From NCBI RefSeq assembly GCF_036227565.1, contig NZ_CP109460.1, positions 2,976,001-3,040,000 of the forward strand: 64,000 nt of DNA, in the 5' to 3' direction. Shown here in pieces: positions 50,724 through 61,069 of the stretch. The notes under the pieces were generated by a model. That model saw only the letters and a program-made list of their open reading frames with translations. It searched no databases and was not told the DNA's origin. The DNA comes from Streptomyces sp. NBC_01454 (lineage in GTDB: Bacteria; Actinomycetota; Actinomycetes; Streptomycetales; Streptomycetaceae). Within the stretch, counting starts at the first letter, position 1, and each line of letters begins with the position of its first letter. Made by a program: the position numbers and the translations under genes.

Positions 50724-52208
50724 ATGAACAGGCCGTTGCGGCACGTAGCCGTCTTCTGCGGGGTGCTGGTGCTGGCACTGCTGGTCCGTGCCACCTGGGT
50801 CCAGTTCGTCCAGGCCGACAAACTGGCCAACGACCCGAACAACCGCCGCGTCAAGATCGAGGCGTTCTCCTACCCGCGCGGCAACATCATCGTCGGCGGC
50901 AAGCCGGTCACCGGCTCCGTGGCGACCCCCGGGGACTTCAAGTACAAGCGCACGTACAAGGACGGCCCGATGTACGCGCCGGTGACCGGGTTCGCCTCGC
51001 AGGCGCAGGGCACCTCGTTCCTGGAGGGCATCTACAGCAAGGTGCTCAGCGGCAAGGACGACCGGCTCGCCCTCAAGCAGGCCAAGGGCATGCTGACCGG
51101 CGAGAAGCCGCGCGGCGGCGATGTGCTCACCACCATCGACCCCAAGGCGCAGAAGGCCGCGTACAAGGGGCTGAGCGACCTCAACGCCAAGGGCGCGGTG
51201 GTCGCGCTCGACCCGCGCAACGGCAAGGTCCTCGCGATGGCCTCCACCCCCTCCTACGACCCCTCGCAGTTCGCCGGGATATCCAACGCCGAGGGCAAGA
51301 AGTTCAAGGCGCTGGACGCCGACAAGAGCAAGCCGCTCAGCAACCGGGCGCTGCGCGAGACCTACGCACCCGGCTCCACCTTCAAGATCCTTACCGCGGC
51401 GGCGGCCCTGGAGCACGGCGTGGTCAGCGACATCAACGCCCCCACCGGCGCCCCCACCCCGTACAAGCTGCCGCTCAGCTCGACCACCGTCGGCAACGAC
51501 GTGGCCGGTGCGCCCTGCGACAATGCGTCGCTGAAGACCGGCATGCAGTGGTCGTGCAACAACGTCTTCCTCGACACCGCGCTGAAGGTCGGCAAGGACA
51601 AGATGCGCGAGACCGCCGAGAAGTTCGGCTTCAACTCCGATGTCTACGACAAGGACTTCGGCGACCTGCTGGCCAGCAAGAGCCTCTACCCCAGCAAGCT
51701 CGACAAGCCGCAGACCGCCCTCACCGGCATGGGCCAGGGCAGCCTCACCAGCACCCCGATGCAGATGGCGATGGTGACCGCCGCCCTCGCCAACGACGGA
51801 AAGCTGATGATGCCGCACGTCGTCGACGAGGTGCGCGGCCCCGACCTGTCGACGCTGGAGAAGCTGGAGCCCAAGGAGCTGTCCCAGGCCGTCTCCGCGG
51901 ACACCGCGAAGAAGGTGCAGGAGATGATGGAGTACACCGCCTCGGACGGCACCGCCTCCAAGGCCAAGATCGACGGCGTGACCGTCGGCGGCAAGACCGG
52001 CACCGCCCAGCACGGCGCGAACGTCAACGACGAGCGCCCCTACGCCTGGTTCGTCTCCTACGCCAAGCAGAGCGACGGCTCCTCCCCGGTCGCGGTCGCC
52101 GTCTTCGTCGACCCCAAGGACATGGACATCCCCCGGTCGGAGATCGCCGGCGGCAAGCTGGGCGGGCCGATCGCGAAGTCCGTGATGGAAGCGGTCCTCA
52201 ACAAGTAG
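50724..52208 (+). CDS. Class B penicillin-binding protein (monofunctional transpeptidase)
   Basis: 494 residues, N-terminal membrane anchor ([21 protein letters not shown]). An N-terminal linker domain follows to about residue 150, then the transpeptidase: SxxK in [12 protein letters not shown] (Ser at about residue 218), SxN in [12 protein letters not shown] (about 276) and KTG in [10 protein letters not shown] (about 423). Cross-links peptidoglycan stem peptides; streptomycetes carry many paralogues of this short PbpA-like type, used in elongation or sporulation septa. It lies between the carboxylase operon and maf, without co-transcribed shape-determining genes. Confidence 0.92.
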   Translation: MNRPLRHVAVFCGVLVLALLVRATWVQFVQADKLANDPNNRRVKIEAFSYPRGNIIVGGKPVTGSVATPGDFKYKRTYKDGPMYAPVTGFASQAQGTSFLEGIYSKVLSGKDDRLALKQAKGMLTGEKPRGGDVLTTIDPKAQKAAYKGLSDLNAKGAVVALDPRNGKVLAMASTPSYDPSQFAGISNAEGKKFKALDADKSKPLSNRALRETYAPGSTFKILTAAAALEHGVVSDINAPTGAPTPYKLPLSSTTVGNDVAGAPCDNASLKTGMQWSCNNVFLDTALKVGKDKMRETAEKFGFNSDVYDKDFGDLLASKSLYPSKLDKPQTALTGMGQGSLTSTPMQMAMVTAALANDGKLMMPHVVDEVRGPDLSTLEKLEPKELSQAVSADTAKKVQEMMEYTASDGTASKAKIDGVTVGGKTGTAQHGANVNDERPYAWFVSYAKQSDGSSPVAVAVFVDPKDMDIPRSEIAGGKLGGPIAKSVMEAVLNK

Positions 52209-52252
52209 TCCGGGCTCCACCCGCGTCTGTCGGGCTCCGTACGATGGCGCAC

Positions 52253-52864
52253 ATGACCGAAGAGCCCCGCCCCCGCCGTCTCGTCCTCGCCTCCCAGTCC
52301 CCCGCCCGGCTGGCCCTGCTGCGGCAGGCCGGGCTGGCGCCCGAGGTCGTGGTCAGCGGGGTCGACGAGGACGCGCTGAGCGCCCCGACACCCGGCGAGC
52401 TGGCCCGGCTCCTCGCCGAGGCGAAGGCCGCCGCCGTCGCCGCCCGCCCGGAGATCCACGGCGCGCTGGTCGTCGGCTGCGACTCGGTGCTGGAGCTGGA
52501 CGGGCGGGCGCTGGGCAAGCCCGCGGACGCCGAGGACGCCACCGCCCGCTGGAAGTCCATGCGCGGCCGCTCCGGCATCCTGCGGACCGGCCACTGCGTC
52601 ATCGACACCGCGACCGGCCGCCGGGTGGCCGCCACCGCCTCGACCACCGTCCGCTTCGGCGAGCCGACCGACGACGAGATCAGCGCCTACGTCGCGAGCG
52701 GCGAGCCGCTGCACGTCGCCGGCGCGTTCACCCTCGACGGCCGCTCCGCCCCCTTCATCGACGGCATCGACGGCGACCCGGGCAACGTCATCGGCCTGTC
52801 CCTGCCGCTGCTGCGCCGGCTGCTCGCGGACCTGGACGTGGCGATCACCGCACTGTGGACCTGA
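52253..52864 (+). CDS. maf: Maf-family nucleoside triphosphate pyrophosphatase
   Basis: 203 residues from ATG 52253 (ATG 52244 in frame). Hydrolyses modified or canonical NTPs (dTTP, UTP) to monophosphates. Family motifs: [19 protein letters not shown] with S-Q-S-P-A-R, then [16 protein letters not shown] with the catalytic Asp, and [36 protein letters not shown] box at 52240-52245 would place transcription start next to the ATG, so it may be leaderless. Confidence 0.92.
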   Translation: MTEEPRPRRLVLASQSPARLALLRQAGLAPEVVVSGVDEDALSAPTPGELARLLAEAKAAAVAARPEIHGALVVGCDSVLELDGRALGKPADAEDATARWKSMRGRSGILRTGHCVIDTATGRRVAATASTTVRFGEPTDDEISAYVASGEPLHVAGAFTLDGRSAPFIDGIDGDPGNVIGLSLPLLRRLLADLDVAITALWT

Positions 52865-53009
52865 CGGCACCCCGGGGCCGCACCCGCGGGGGCCGGCGGG
52901 GGCGCCCCGGCACGGCCTGATCCGGCACGATCCGGGCCGATCACGCCAGATCCCGCCGCCTCCTCGCATGATCAGCCCCGAATCGCCGGAAACGCCCTAG
53001 GCTGCCCGC

Positions 53010-53837
53010 ATGGTGACCGTGGTCGAACTGATCAGCTATCCCGTCAAGGGCTGCGCCGGCATCCCGGCCTCCGAGGCGGAGCTCACCCCCGCCGGCCTCC
53101 GGCACGACCGCAGCTTCATGGTCGTCGGGACGGACGGCGTGTTCCGCAGCCAGCGCAAGGACCCCCGGCTGGCAGTGATCCGGCCCGAGGTCGGCGCCGA
53201 CGGGACACAGCTCACCCTGTCGGCGCCGGGAGTTGAGCCCCTCCGGTTCGACATCGACCACGGCGCCGGGACGGCCCGGGCGGCGGTCGAGATGTTCGGC
53301 ACGCCCTACCGCGCGGTCGACCAGGGCACCGAAGCCGCCGACTGGCTCTCGGAGGTGCTCGGCGCGCCCAGCCGCCTGGTGCGCGTCCCCCCGGAGCACG
53401 ACCGGGTGACCGACGGCCTCACCCCCGGCACGTCCGGCTTCGCCGACAGCAGCGCCGTGCACCTCGTCTCCCGCGCCACCCTCGACGACCTCAACGCCCG
53501 CATCACCGCGGCCGGCCGGGCACCGCTGCCGATGAGCCGCTTCCGGCCCAACCTCGTCGTCGACGGCTGGACGGAGCCGGCAACCGAGGACCGCGCGCGG
53601 CGCCTCACCGCCGGCGACTGCGCACTGGGCTTCACCAAGCTCGCCATCCGCTGCGCCGTCACCCTCGTCGACCAGCGCACCGGAGCCAAGGCGGGGCCCG
53701 AGCCGCTGCGCACGCTCGCCACCTACCGGCGGGAGCCCGGGGGCGGGGTGTCGTTCGGCTCGAAGTTCTCCGTGCTGAGGACCGGAAAGGTGGCGCTCGG
53801 CGACGCATTCCACGTCACCGACTGGGGAACCGATTGA
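53010..53837 (+). CDS. MOSC-domain protein (MOSC_N plus MOSC)
   Basis: 275 residues. N-terminal beta-barrel domain MVTVVELISYPVKGCAG and LRHDRSFMVVGTDG ... SQRKDPRL is the MOSC_N module; the MOSC domain carries RFRPNLVVDG and the strand with a conserved cysteine in LAIRCAVTLVDQRTG. MOSC proteins bind a sulfurated molybdenum cofactor; relatives include mARC amidoxime reductase and YcbX-like enzymes. No electron-partner gene is adjacent. A TAGGCT box (52998-53003) predicts a leaderless start at the ATG. Confidence 0.9.
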   Translation: MVTVVELISYPVKGCAGIPASEAELTPAGLRHDRSFMVVGTDGVFRSQRKDPRLAVIRPEVGADGTQLTLSAPGVEPLRFDIDHGAGTARAAVEMFGTPYRAVDQGTEAADWLSEVLGAPSRLVRVPPEHDRVTDGLTPGTSGFADSSAVHLVSRATLDDLNARITAAGRAPLPMSRFRPNLVVDGWTEPATEDRARRLTAGDCALGFTKLAIRCAVTLVDQRTGAKAGPEPLRTLATYRREPGGGVSFGSKFSVLRTGKVALGDAFHVTDWGTD

Positions 53838-53888
53838 TCCGGAACGACTCGATCGCTCCGATCGACGCCATCGCGAGGAGTGCGCAGC

Positions 53889-54470
53889 ATGCCCAAGATT
53901 CTCATCATCGCCGGCGACGCCACCGAGGACCTGGAGTTCTTCTACCCCTACCAGCGGCTCCTGGAGGAGGGGTACGAGCCTCGGATCGCGGCCCCGACGC
54001 ACAAGAAGCTGCAGTTCGTCGTCCATGACTTCGTCGACAACTTCGACACCTACGTCGAGCGCGAGGGCCACTCCTGGCCGTCCGACCTCGCCCTGGCCGA
54101 CGTCGATCCGGCCGAGTACGCGGCGCTGGTGCTCCCCGGCGGCCGGGCCCCCGAGTATCTGCGCAACGACCCCGACTACCGCCGCCTCGTGCGCCACTTC
54201 TTCGACGCCGACAAGCCCGTCGCCCACATCTGCCACGCGGCCATCACCCTGGCCCCGCTCGGCCTCCTCAAGGGCCGCCGGACCGCGGCCTATCCGGCCT
54301 GCGCGCCCGACGTGGAGATGGGCGGCGGGACCTTCGTCGACGACTCGGCCGTGGTGGACGGCAAGGTCGTCTCCGCCCGCGCCTGGAACGACCATCCGGA
54401 CTGGATGCGCGCGTTCATGGACGTCCTGCGCGAGCACGCCCCCGTGAAGAAGAGCGCCGGGGAACACTGA
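53889..54470 (+). CDS. DJ-1/PfpI-family protein
   Basis: 193 residues with GAGGAG 10 bases upstream. DJ-1/PfpI fold: MPKILIIAGDATEDLEFFYP with the conserved Glu, LVLPGGRAPEYLRNDP, and the nucleophile elbow HICHAAITLAPLGLLKGR with Cys followed by His. Members act as glyoxalase III, deglycase or intracellular peptidase-like proteins; the true reaction is contested. Long insert HDFVDNFDTYVEREGHSWPSD-like region is that of the type II amidotransferase-1-like subgroup. Follows the MOSC gene by 50 bases, perhaps as one transcript. Confidence 0.9.
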   Translation: MPKILIIAGDATEDLEFFYPYQRLLEEGYEPRIAAPTHKKLQFVVHDFVDNFDTYVEREGHSWPSDLALADVDPAEYAALVLPGGRAPEYLRNDPDYRRLVRHFFDADKPVAHICHAAITLAPLGLLKGRRTAAYPACAPDVEMGGGTFVDDSAVVDGKVVSARAWNDHPDWMRAFMDVLREHAPVKKSAGEH

Positions 54471-54748
54471 GCCCCCGCCGGGCCCCGGGGGGTGCCCCAA
54501 CTCGGCTCGGACGCGGGATGGTTCGGGCGCGGGCAGGGTCCGGGCACAGGCAGGGTTCGGGCGCGGGTACGTCCGGGCGCGGTGGCGCCGCCCGCGCCAC
54601 CGCCGGGGACCCGCACGGAGCCATATGACCCCGGCCCCGTCACGCGCCCGCCCGGCCCCGTCAGCGGGAACGGGCGCCGGGCCACCCGGAAGCGATGCCC
54701 TGCCCTCGGGCCGGTCCCGGGCCCCGGCCGCTCAGGGGCCCCGGCCTC

Positions 54749-55228
54749 TCAGGCAGACGTGGGCGCGGCCGGCGGTACGCCGTTCGGAGGGTTTTCCGCG
54801 TTTCCGCGCGCGTCCCCCGTACGGCCCTCCCCGTACGCCACCAGCGTCAGCACCAGCAGCCCCAGCACGACCATCATCGCGAGGAACGCGACCCAGCCGG
54901 CCAGGCCGACGGCGAGGGCGCCCAGGACGCCGTGCACCACCGCGCAGCTGATGAGGCAGATGCGGGCGAAGCCGGCCGGAGCACGGTCCCGCAGCGCGAC
55001 GCGTACCAGGACCGCGGCGCAGAACAGCAGGTAGAGGCCGAAGAGGGCGCCGCCGATCCAGGATCCGGCAGACATCGCGCGCGGCTGCAGCCCGGCCAGG
55101 GACATCTGCTGCCGGTCCACGACGATGCTCAGGATCCAGTTGAGCAGCACGATCCCGAACGCCTCCAGGACCAGGACCACCGCCGCGACCAACGCCACCG
55201 GCCGTCGGGCCACCGTCACCCCGTCCAC
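54749..55228 (-). CDS. Four-span membrane protein of unknown function
   Basis: 159 residues with four hydrophobic segments at about 10-35, 57-75, 88-107 and 112-130, and a short polar C-tail. No motif beyond membrane topology. I recall a conserved membrane gene between the DJ-1/PfpI gene and accA2 in streptomycetes. The 278-base gap on its 3' side (54471-54748) is filled with imperfect GGGCGCGGG repeats and has no gene. Confidence 0.8.
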   Translation of the reverse strand: MDGVTVARRPVALVAAVVLVLEAFGIVLLNWILSIVVDRQQMSLAGLQPRAMSAGSWIGGALFGLYLLFCAAVLVRVALRDRAPAGFARICLISCAVVHGVLGALAVGLAGWVAFLAMMVVLGLLVLTLVAYGEGRTGDARGNAENPPNGVPPAAPTSA

Positions 55229-55695
55229 CCACTTCCGCCGTGTACCGAGCCCGGTCGCCCAGGTGGACGCCGGTTACCGCGTTTTCCGCCGTTACCGCAA
55301 GTACAGAAGACATCGGGCACGCTACTAATGGGTAATGCCTGGGGCAAGGGTTCTGCGCGGGTGGATACGGGCCGCGGCGGGCGCAGCGCTGCGCGGCACG
55401 CCGGAGGACGGAGCCGACCGCAAAGATTCCTTCGCCCATTCGTAGGGACTCCACAAAGAATTGACGATCCGCAGGACGCCACCAGCGCGAGACCTAAGCC
55501 ACACCAGGACCCGATCCGGACCCCAGGAATCCGGGCCTACCCTGGGATACCAGGGGACTTAGGTTCCTCACTGGCGCCCCGAGCACACTCCGTGTGGGCA
55601 AGCTCACCCCAGGGAACGGGTCGGCACGCGGTGTCGCCAGTCCCTAAAATCGCCGCATCCATAAGTTACGGCGAAGCGCCAAGGAAGGACCCATC
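55229..55695. other. Long upstream region of accA2
   Basis: 467 bases without a gene between the divergent membrane-protein and accA2 starts. It contains CCCTGG-GATA-CCAGGG (about 55541-55556) and the wider pair ACCTAAG (55491-55497) with CTTAGGT (55558-55564). Both suggest a structured leader or operator controlling accA2. Promoter elements are not clear-cut. Confidence 0.45.
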
Positions 55696-57465
55696 GTGCG
55701 CAAGGTGCTCATCGCCAACCGTGGCGAAATCGCTGTTCGCGTTGCCCGTGCATGCCGGGACGCGGGGATCGGCAGCGTAGCCGTCTACGCCGACCCCGAC
55801 CGGGACGCCCTGCACGTCCGCGCGGCCGACGAGGCGTACGCCTTGGGCGGTGACACTCCTGCCACCAGCTACCTGGACATCGCCAAAGTGCTGGCCGCCG
55901 CCGCCGATTCCGGCGCCGACGCGATCCACCCGGGCTACGGCTTCCTGTCGGAGAACGCCGAGTTCGCCCAGGCCGTCCTCGACGCCGGACTGACCTGGAT
56001 CGGCCCGCCGCCCCACGCCATCCGTGACCTCGGTGACAAGGTCGCCGCCCGTCACATCGCGCAGCGCGCCGGCGCCCCCCTGGTCGCCGGCACCGCCGAC
56101 CCCGTCTCCGGTGCCGAGGAGGTCGTCGCCTTCGCCAAGGAGAACGGCCTGCCCATCGCGATCAAGGCGGCCTTCGGCGGCGGCGGCCGCGGCCTGAAGG
56201 TCGCCCGCACCCTCGACGAGGTCCCCGAGCTCTACGACTCCGCGGTCCGCGAGGCCGTCGCCGCCTTCGGCCGCGGCGAGTGCTTCGTCGAGCGGTACCT
56301 CGACCGCCCGCGGCACGTCGAGACCCAGTGCCTGGCCGACAAGCATGGCAACGTCGTCGTGGTCTCCACCCGTGACTGCTCGCTGCAGCGCCGCCACCAA
56401 AAGCTCGTCGAAGAGGCCCCGGCCCCGTTCCTGAGCGACGAGCAGAACGCCGAGCTCTACCGCGCCTCCAAGGCCATCCTCAAGGAGGCCGGCTACGAGG
56501 GCGCCGGCACCTGCGAATTCCTCGTCGGCCAGGACGGCACCATCTCCTTCCTGGAGGTCAACACCCGCCTCCAGGTCGAGCACCCGGTCACCGAGGAGGT
56601 CACCGGCCTCGACCTGGTCCGCGAGATGTTCCGCATCGCCGACGGCGAGGAGCTCGGCTACGACGACCCGGCGGTGCGCGGCCACTCCTTCGAGTTCCGC
56701 ATCAACGGCGAGGACCCCGGCCGCAACTTCCTGCCCGCCCCCGGCACCGTCACCACGTTCGACGCGCCGGCCGGCCCCGGCGTCCGGCTGGACGCGGGCG
56801 TCGAGTCCGGCTCGGTCATCGGCCCCGCCTGGGACTCCCTCCTGGCCAAGCTGATCATCACCGGCGCCACCCGTGAGCAGGCCCTGCAGCGCGCCTCCCG
56901 CGCGCTGGCGGAGTTCACCGTCGAGGGCATGGCCACCGCCATCCCCTTCCACCGCGCCGTGGTCACCGACCCGGCCTTCGCCCCCGAACTCACCGGCTCC
57001 GCCGACCCGTTCACGGTCCACACCCGCTGGATCGAGACCGAGTTCGTCAACGAGATCACGCCGTTCACCGCGCCCGGCGCCGACGAGGCCGAGGCGGACA
57101 CCCGTGAGACGGTCGTCGTCGAGGTCGGCGGCAAGCGCCTGGAGGTCTCGCTGCCGTCCTCGCTGGGCATGCCGCTGGCCCGCGCCGCGGTCGCCGGCGG
57201 CGCCAAGCCCAAGCGCAAGGCCGCCAAGAAGTCCGGCTCCGCCGCCTCCGGCGACGCGCTCGCCTCCCCGATGCAGGGCACCATCGTCAAGGTCGCCGTC
57301 GAGGAGGGCCAGCAGGTCACCGAGGGTGAACTGGTCGTCGTCCTCGAAGCCATGAAGATGGAGCAGCCGCTCAACGCGCACCGCTCCGGCACCATCAAGG
57401 GCCTGACCGCCGAGGTCGGCGCCGCCCTCACCTCCGGCGCCGTCATCTGCGAGATCAAGGACTGA
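55696..57465 (+). CDS. accA2: Acyl-CoA carboxylase alpha subunit (biotin carboxylase plus BCCP)
   Basis: 589 residues. Biotin carboxylase domain (residues 1-450): [36 protein letters not shown]-grasp region [14 protein letters not shown], and [22 protein letters not shown]. The linker is Ala/Lys-rich. The C-terminal BCCP domain has [19 protein letters not shown] and [11 protein letters not shown]; the biotinylated Lys is at about residue 554. Serves pccB/pccE and other beta subunits to make malonyl- and methylmalonyl-CoA. Named from its position and the streptomycete accA2 sequence as I recall it. Confidence 0.93.
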   Translation: MRKVLIANRGEIAVRVARACRDAGIGSVAVYADPDRDALHVRAADEAYALGGDTPATSYLDIAKVLAAAADSGADAIHPGYGFLSENAEFAQAVLDAGLTWIGPPPHAIRDLGDKVAARHIAQRAGAPLVAGTADPVSGAEEVVAFAKENGLPIAIKAAFGGGGRGLKVARTLDEVPELYDSAVREAVAAFGRGECFVERYLDRPRHVETQCLADKHGNVVVVSTRDCSLQRRHQKLVEEAPAPFLSDEQNAELYRASKAILKEAGYEGAGTCEFLVGQDGTISFLEVNTRLQVEHPVTEEVTGLDLVREMFRIADGEELGYDDPAVRGHSFEFRINGEDPGRNFLPAPGTVTTFDAPAGPGVRLDAGVESGSVIGPAWDSLLAKLIITGATREQALQRASRALAEFTVEGMATAIPFHRAVVTDPAFAPELTGSADPFTVHTRWIETEFVNEITPFTAPGADEAEADTRETVVVEVGGKRLEVSLPSSLGMPLARAAVAGGAKPKRKAAKKSGSAASGDALASPMQGTIVKVAVEEGQQVTEGELVVVLEAMKMEQPLNAHRSGTIKGLTAEVGAALTSGAVICEIKD

Positions 57466-57484
57466 CGCCACGTCATCCGGCTCC

Positions 57485-57526
57485 GCGTGAGGGGCTCCCG
57501 GCACATCCGCCGGGAGCCCCTCACGC
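57485..57526. terminator. Strong bidirectional terminator after accA2
   Basis: Perfect 18-bp GC-rich stem (57485-57502 with 57509-57526) and a 6-base ACATCC loop, 19 bases after the accA2 stop and 38 before the convergent esterase stop. Confidence 0.9.
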
Positions 57527-57564
57527 ATTCCGGGCCGCTCCCTGGCCGCCCCTGACCGCGGCGG

Positions 57565-58749
57565 CTAGGAATTCCCCACGACATCCTCCGGGAACGTCAG
57601 CGAGCGGCTCATCCACTGAAGCGCCGCGGGCAGCTCACGCCGCCAGGTGGCGAAGTTGTGGCTGCCGTGGTCGAGCATCACGGAGTCCGCCTTCATCGGC
57701 GGCTTCACGGCCGCCAGAAACGCCCTGGCCGCCGGGTAGTTCTTCTCCCCGCTGCGGCTGGTGCCGATCAGGACGTTCACCCGGGGCGCGGGCAGCTGCC
57801 GCAGACGCCACATCAGATCGTGCTCCTGACGGCGCCGCGCCCGGTCCCTGCCGCCACCGAAGAGATCGCCGGTCGTGGGGTCGTTGCTGACCTTGTAGTC
57901 GGGCGAGAGCGCGGCCGCCGAAGTGTACGTACGGTCGTGCCGCATGGCGAGCTGGAGGGCGCAGCTGCCGCCCGAGGAGTAACCCATCACGCCCCAGCCG
58001 CCGGGGTCGTGGCCGACCCGGTAGCGCGACCGCAGCGCGTCCGGCACATCGCGGGCGAAGAACGTCTCGGCCTGCGGGCCGCCCGGCACATCGACGCACT
58101 GGGTGTCGCGCGGCGGGGCGATGGTGGGCCGCAGCATCACGACCACCGTCGGCTGCATCCGCCCGGCCCGCATCAGCCGGTCGGCGGTCTGCGGCAGCCG
58201 CAGATGCTGGCCGAGCAGAAAGGTGCCGCCCGGATAGCCGCTGAGCGCCACGATGACGGGGAAGCGCTGCCGGGCGTACTGGGGCTGGAAGTACTGCGGC
58301 GGCAGATAGACGTACGCCGGATCCACCGCCCGGGTCCGCTTGCCGACGATCCGCACCGACTCCACCCGGCCCGCGGTCGCCGGCGCACCCTTCGGCAGAC
58401 CGTGCACCTTGTCCAGCCCGTCCGGCCCCGACGCCTGCACCAGACCCTTCGACGGGTCACCGACCGGCCCGGCCCCTCCCCCGTCGCCCCACTTGCCGAC
58501 GGCATCGGGCGCATCGTCGTAGAGCCCGAGCAGCTCGTGCCAGGAGGCGTAGAACTGGAAGTTGGCGTTCACGGCGAGACCGAGCGCCGCCACGATGACC
58601 AGCTGCGTCCCGGCGATCACCCCGAGCCGCCCCAGCAGCGCCCGCACCCCGTGCCCCGCGAACCGCGGCCACAGCCAGAGGGTGAGCCCTACGCAGACCA
58701 CGGCAGCCGCGGCCACGGCGTACCCCAACGACCGGCTGGTCAGTCCCAT
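57565..58749 (-). CDS. Membrane-anchored esterase (antigen 85/esterase-D-like)
   Basis: 394 residues from ATG 58749. Two N-terminal transmembrane helices (about residues 8-28 and 38-60) precede an extracytoplasmic alpha/beta-hydrolase domain: AYVYLPPQYFQP, FPVIVALSGYPGGTF, nucleophile elbow GVMGYSSGGSCAL, LSPDYKVSNDPTTGDLFGGG and a late HGSHNFATWRRELP with His. This layout (TM pair, then antigen-85-like esterase) is common in streptomycetes and mycobacteria, but mycolyl transfer is not expected in a genus without mycolic acids. Substrate unknown. Confidence 0.85.
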   Translation of the reverse strand: MGLTSRSLGYAVAAAAVVCVGLTLWLWPRFAGHGVRALLGRLGVIAGTQLVIVAALGLAVNANFQFYASWHELLGLYDDAPDAVGKWGDGGGAGPVGDPSKGLVQASGPDGLDKVHGLPKGAPATAGRVESVRIVGKRTRAVDPAYVYLPPQYFQPQYARQRFPVIVALSGYPGGTFLLGQHLRLPQTADRLMRAGRMQPTVVVMLRPTIAPPRDTQCVDVPGGPQAETFFARDVPDALRSRYRVGHDPGGWGVMGYSSGGSCALQLAMRHDRTYTSAAALSPDYKVSNDPTTGDLFGGGRDRARRRQEHDLMWRLRQLPAPRVNVLIGTSRSGEKNYPAARAFLAAVKPPMKADSVMLDHGSHNFATWRRELPAALQWMSRSLTFPEDVVGNS

Positions 58750-59096
58750 GACGATCCCCAGATGTCCGCGCCGCGGCCCGCTCCCCCGGCGGCCTGCCAC
58801 GACGTATTCCCAGGCCCCCGGAACAGCCCGGAAGACCTCATTGCGCCTGGTTTGATGGCCCCTGGAGGGGCGGCGTTGCGGGCCCCGCGAGGTGTTCGGA
58901 CGCCCGACTCCTGCGCTCTGCCGGAACTTCACGCACCGTCCCCCGGCACGACACGGCCGGGTCCGCGGGAGCGGTGGCCCAGGGCGGCCCGCCCCCGCCC
59001 GGCCCCCCGCTCGCCGGGAACTCCCCGGGGCCCCCACCGCGCAATGGCATCCTGGACCCACCGGGCCGCGACCGGCCGGGTCGAGGGAGGACGGCG
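58750..59096. other. Divergent intergenic region, esterase / TetR
   Basis: 347 bases with no convincing gene; frames present are Pro/Arg-rich shadows. It must contain both promoters. I do not see a clear palindrome suitable for the TetR protein encoded downstream. Confidence 0.4.
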
Positions 59097-59735
59097 ATGG
59101 CCACCGAAACGGCAGGGCAGCGGCAGACGGCGCAGGGGCCGGCGGCGTCCGCGGCGGTGCGGGCGCAGGACGTACGCCCCATGCGGGCCGACGCGCGCCG
59201 CAACTACGAGCGGCTGCTGACCGAGGCCCGTACAGCCTTCACCGCGCACGGCACGGACACCTCACTGGAGGACATCGCACGCCGCGCCGGCGTCGGCATC
59301 GGCACGCTCTACCGGCACTTCCCCAACCGGACCGCCCTGATGGGCGCGGTCTTCCAGGGCGAGGTGGACGCCCTGCTGACCTACGCCCGGGAACTGGCCG
59401 ACGCACCGCAGCCGTGCGCCGCGCTGGTCGCCTGGCTGCGCGCGATCATCACCCACGCCAGCACCTACCGCGGGCTGTCACGTGCGCTGATGACGGCCTC
59501 GGCGAACGAGAACTCGGGGATGGCGCGGTGCAGCGTCCCGATGCGCGAGGCCGGTGCCGCGCTGCTGACCCGCGCCCAGCAGGCCGGGGCCGTACGCCCC
59601 GATGTGAGCATCGGCGATCTGATGCAGCTGACCAACGGCATCGCGCTGGCCGTCGAGGAGTCCCCGGACGACCCCCAGCTCGCCGACCGGCTGCTGACCC
59701 TCACCCTCAGCGGACTGAAGGGCGAGCGGCACTGA
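59097..59735 (+). CDS. TetR-family transcriptional regulator
   Basis: 212 residues with GGGAGG before ATG 59097. The N-terminal helix-turn-helix reads LLTEARTAFTAHGTDTSLEDIARRAGVGIGTLYRHFPNRTALMGAVF, typical TetR/SbtR-like. The C-terminal ligand domain includes WLRAIITHASTYRGLSRALM. TetR repressors release DNA on binding a small molecule; ligand unknown. Divergent from the esterase gene, a possible target. Confidence 0.9.
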   Translation: MATETAGQRQTAQGPAASAAVRAQDVRPMRADARRNYERLLTEARTAFTAHGTDTSLEDIARRAGVGIGTLYRHFPNRTALMGAVFQGEVDALLTYARELADAPQPCAALVAWLRAIITHASTYRGLSRALMTASANENSGMARCSVPMREAGAALLTRAQQAGAVRPDVSIGDLMQLTNGIALAVEESPDDPQLADRLLTLTLSGLKGERH

Positions 59736-59783
59736 ACGGTGCCGGTACGGCGCGCCCGGCGGGCGCGCCCCCGGCTCCGGTCC

Positions 59784-60773
59784 CTAGCGCCGCCGCGGCG
59801 CGAGATCGGCGACCCGGCCGCCCGCGGCCTCGGACAGCGAGGGGGCCGAGCGGAGCTGTGGCCCCCCGCCCGCGGCACCCGGACCATGGCTGCGGCGCTG
59901 CCCCGGCAGCGGGACGTCCCGCCGGGGGCCTCTCCGGTCCGCAGCGCCGCCTTCCGTCCCCGGCTGCCCCGGCCCGTGACCGGTGGCGCCCGAGCTGTTG
60001 GCGACGGCGATCTGCACGCCCTGATCGGCCAGCGCCTGCAGCTCCGTGGCGGCGCGGTCGTCATGGCCCGGCGGCTCGTCGGTGACCAGCCGGGTGATCA
60101 CATCCGTCGGCACGGTCTGGAACATCGTGTCGGAACCGAGCTTGGTGTGGTCGGCGAGCACCACCACCTCCCCCGCCGCCTGCACCAGCGCCCGGTCGAC
60201 GCTGGCGGAGAGCATGTTGGAGGTGGACAGCCCGCGCTCGGCGGTCAGACCGCTGCCCGACAGGAAGGCGCGGGAAACCCGCAGGCCCTGGAGGGACTGC
60301 TCGGCACCGCTGCCGACCAGCGCATAGTTGGAGCCGCGCAGGGTGCCGCCGGTCATCACGACCTCGACTCGGTTGGCATGGGCCAACGCCTGGGCGACGA
60401 GCAGGGAGTTGGTGACGACGGTCAGGCCGGGGACCCTGGCGAGCCGGCGGGCCAGCTCCTGGGTGGTCGTTCCCGCACCGACCACGATGGCCTCGCCCTC
60501 TTCGACGAAGCCCGCGGCGAGATCGGCGATGGCCGTCTTCTCCGCGGTGGCCAGATGGGATTTCTGTGGGAATCCTGATTCGCGGGTAAAGCCTCCCGGC
60601 AGGACCGCACCGCCGTGTCGGCGGTCGAGGAGTCCTTCTGCCTCCAGCGCCCGCACATCCCGCCGTACGGTTACTTCAGAGGTCTGGACGACGCGGGCGA
60701 GCTCCCGGAGCGATACGGCTCCGTTGGCGCGCACCATTTCAAGGATCAATTGGCGACGTTCTGCAGCGAACAC
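59784..60773 (-). CDS. DeoR/GlpR-family transcriptional regulator
   Basis: 329 residues from GTG 60773. N-terminal DeoR helix-turn-helix: ERRQLILEMVRANGAVSLRELARVVQTSEVTVRRDVRALEAEGLLDRRHGGAV. The C-terminal DeoRC sensor (IADLAAGFVEEGEAIVVGAGTTTQELA ... VVTNSLLVAQALA ... LADHTKLGSDTM) binds phosphosugars in relatives. The last 75 residues are a Gly/Pro/Arg-rich tail, which I believe is shared by the streptomycete orthologue. The upstream 296-base gap to lpd holds its promoter and no other gene. Confidence 0.9.
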   Translation of the reverse strand: MFAAERRQLILEMVRANGAVSLRELARVVQTSEVTVRRDVRALEAEGLLDRRHGGAVLPGGFTRESGFPQKSHLATAEKTAIADLAAGFVEEGEAIVVGAGTTTQELARRLARVPGLTVVTNSLLVAQALAHANRVEVVMTGGTLRGSNYALVGSGAEQSLQGLRVSRAFLSGSGLTAERGLSTSNMLSASVDRALVQAAGEVVVLADHTKLGSDTMFQTVPTDVITRLVTDEPPGHDDRAATELQALADQGVQIAVANSSGATGHGPGQPGTEGGAADRRGPRRDVPLPGQRRSHGPGAAGGGPQLRSAPSLSEAAGGRVADLAPRRR

Positions 60774-61069
60774 GAAACTGACAGTAACGCCAACGACCGT
60801 CTGTTTTCAGCAGGTTGCACCAATTAACGGAAGTTGTTCACACCGCGGAGCGTGACGTGGTATGCGGTGTGCATATGTCGTCCGAATGTCGAACGGCCGG
60901 CCGACGGGACCCGCTTGCCGCCTGGTCAGCCGCCCTGTCGGGCCCCCGCGGCGCCGGGCGGCCGGGCGGAACGGATCCCGGCCCGTGCAGGGACGTTTCA
61001 TCCCCAGCGCTCATCGGGGGCACAAAGATTTCAATCGACCGCCGCCGCCCGCCCGCCGTCCGGAGCCGA

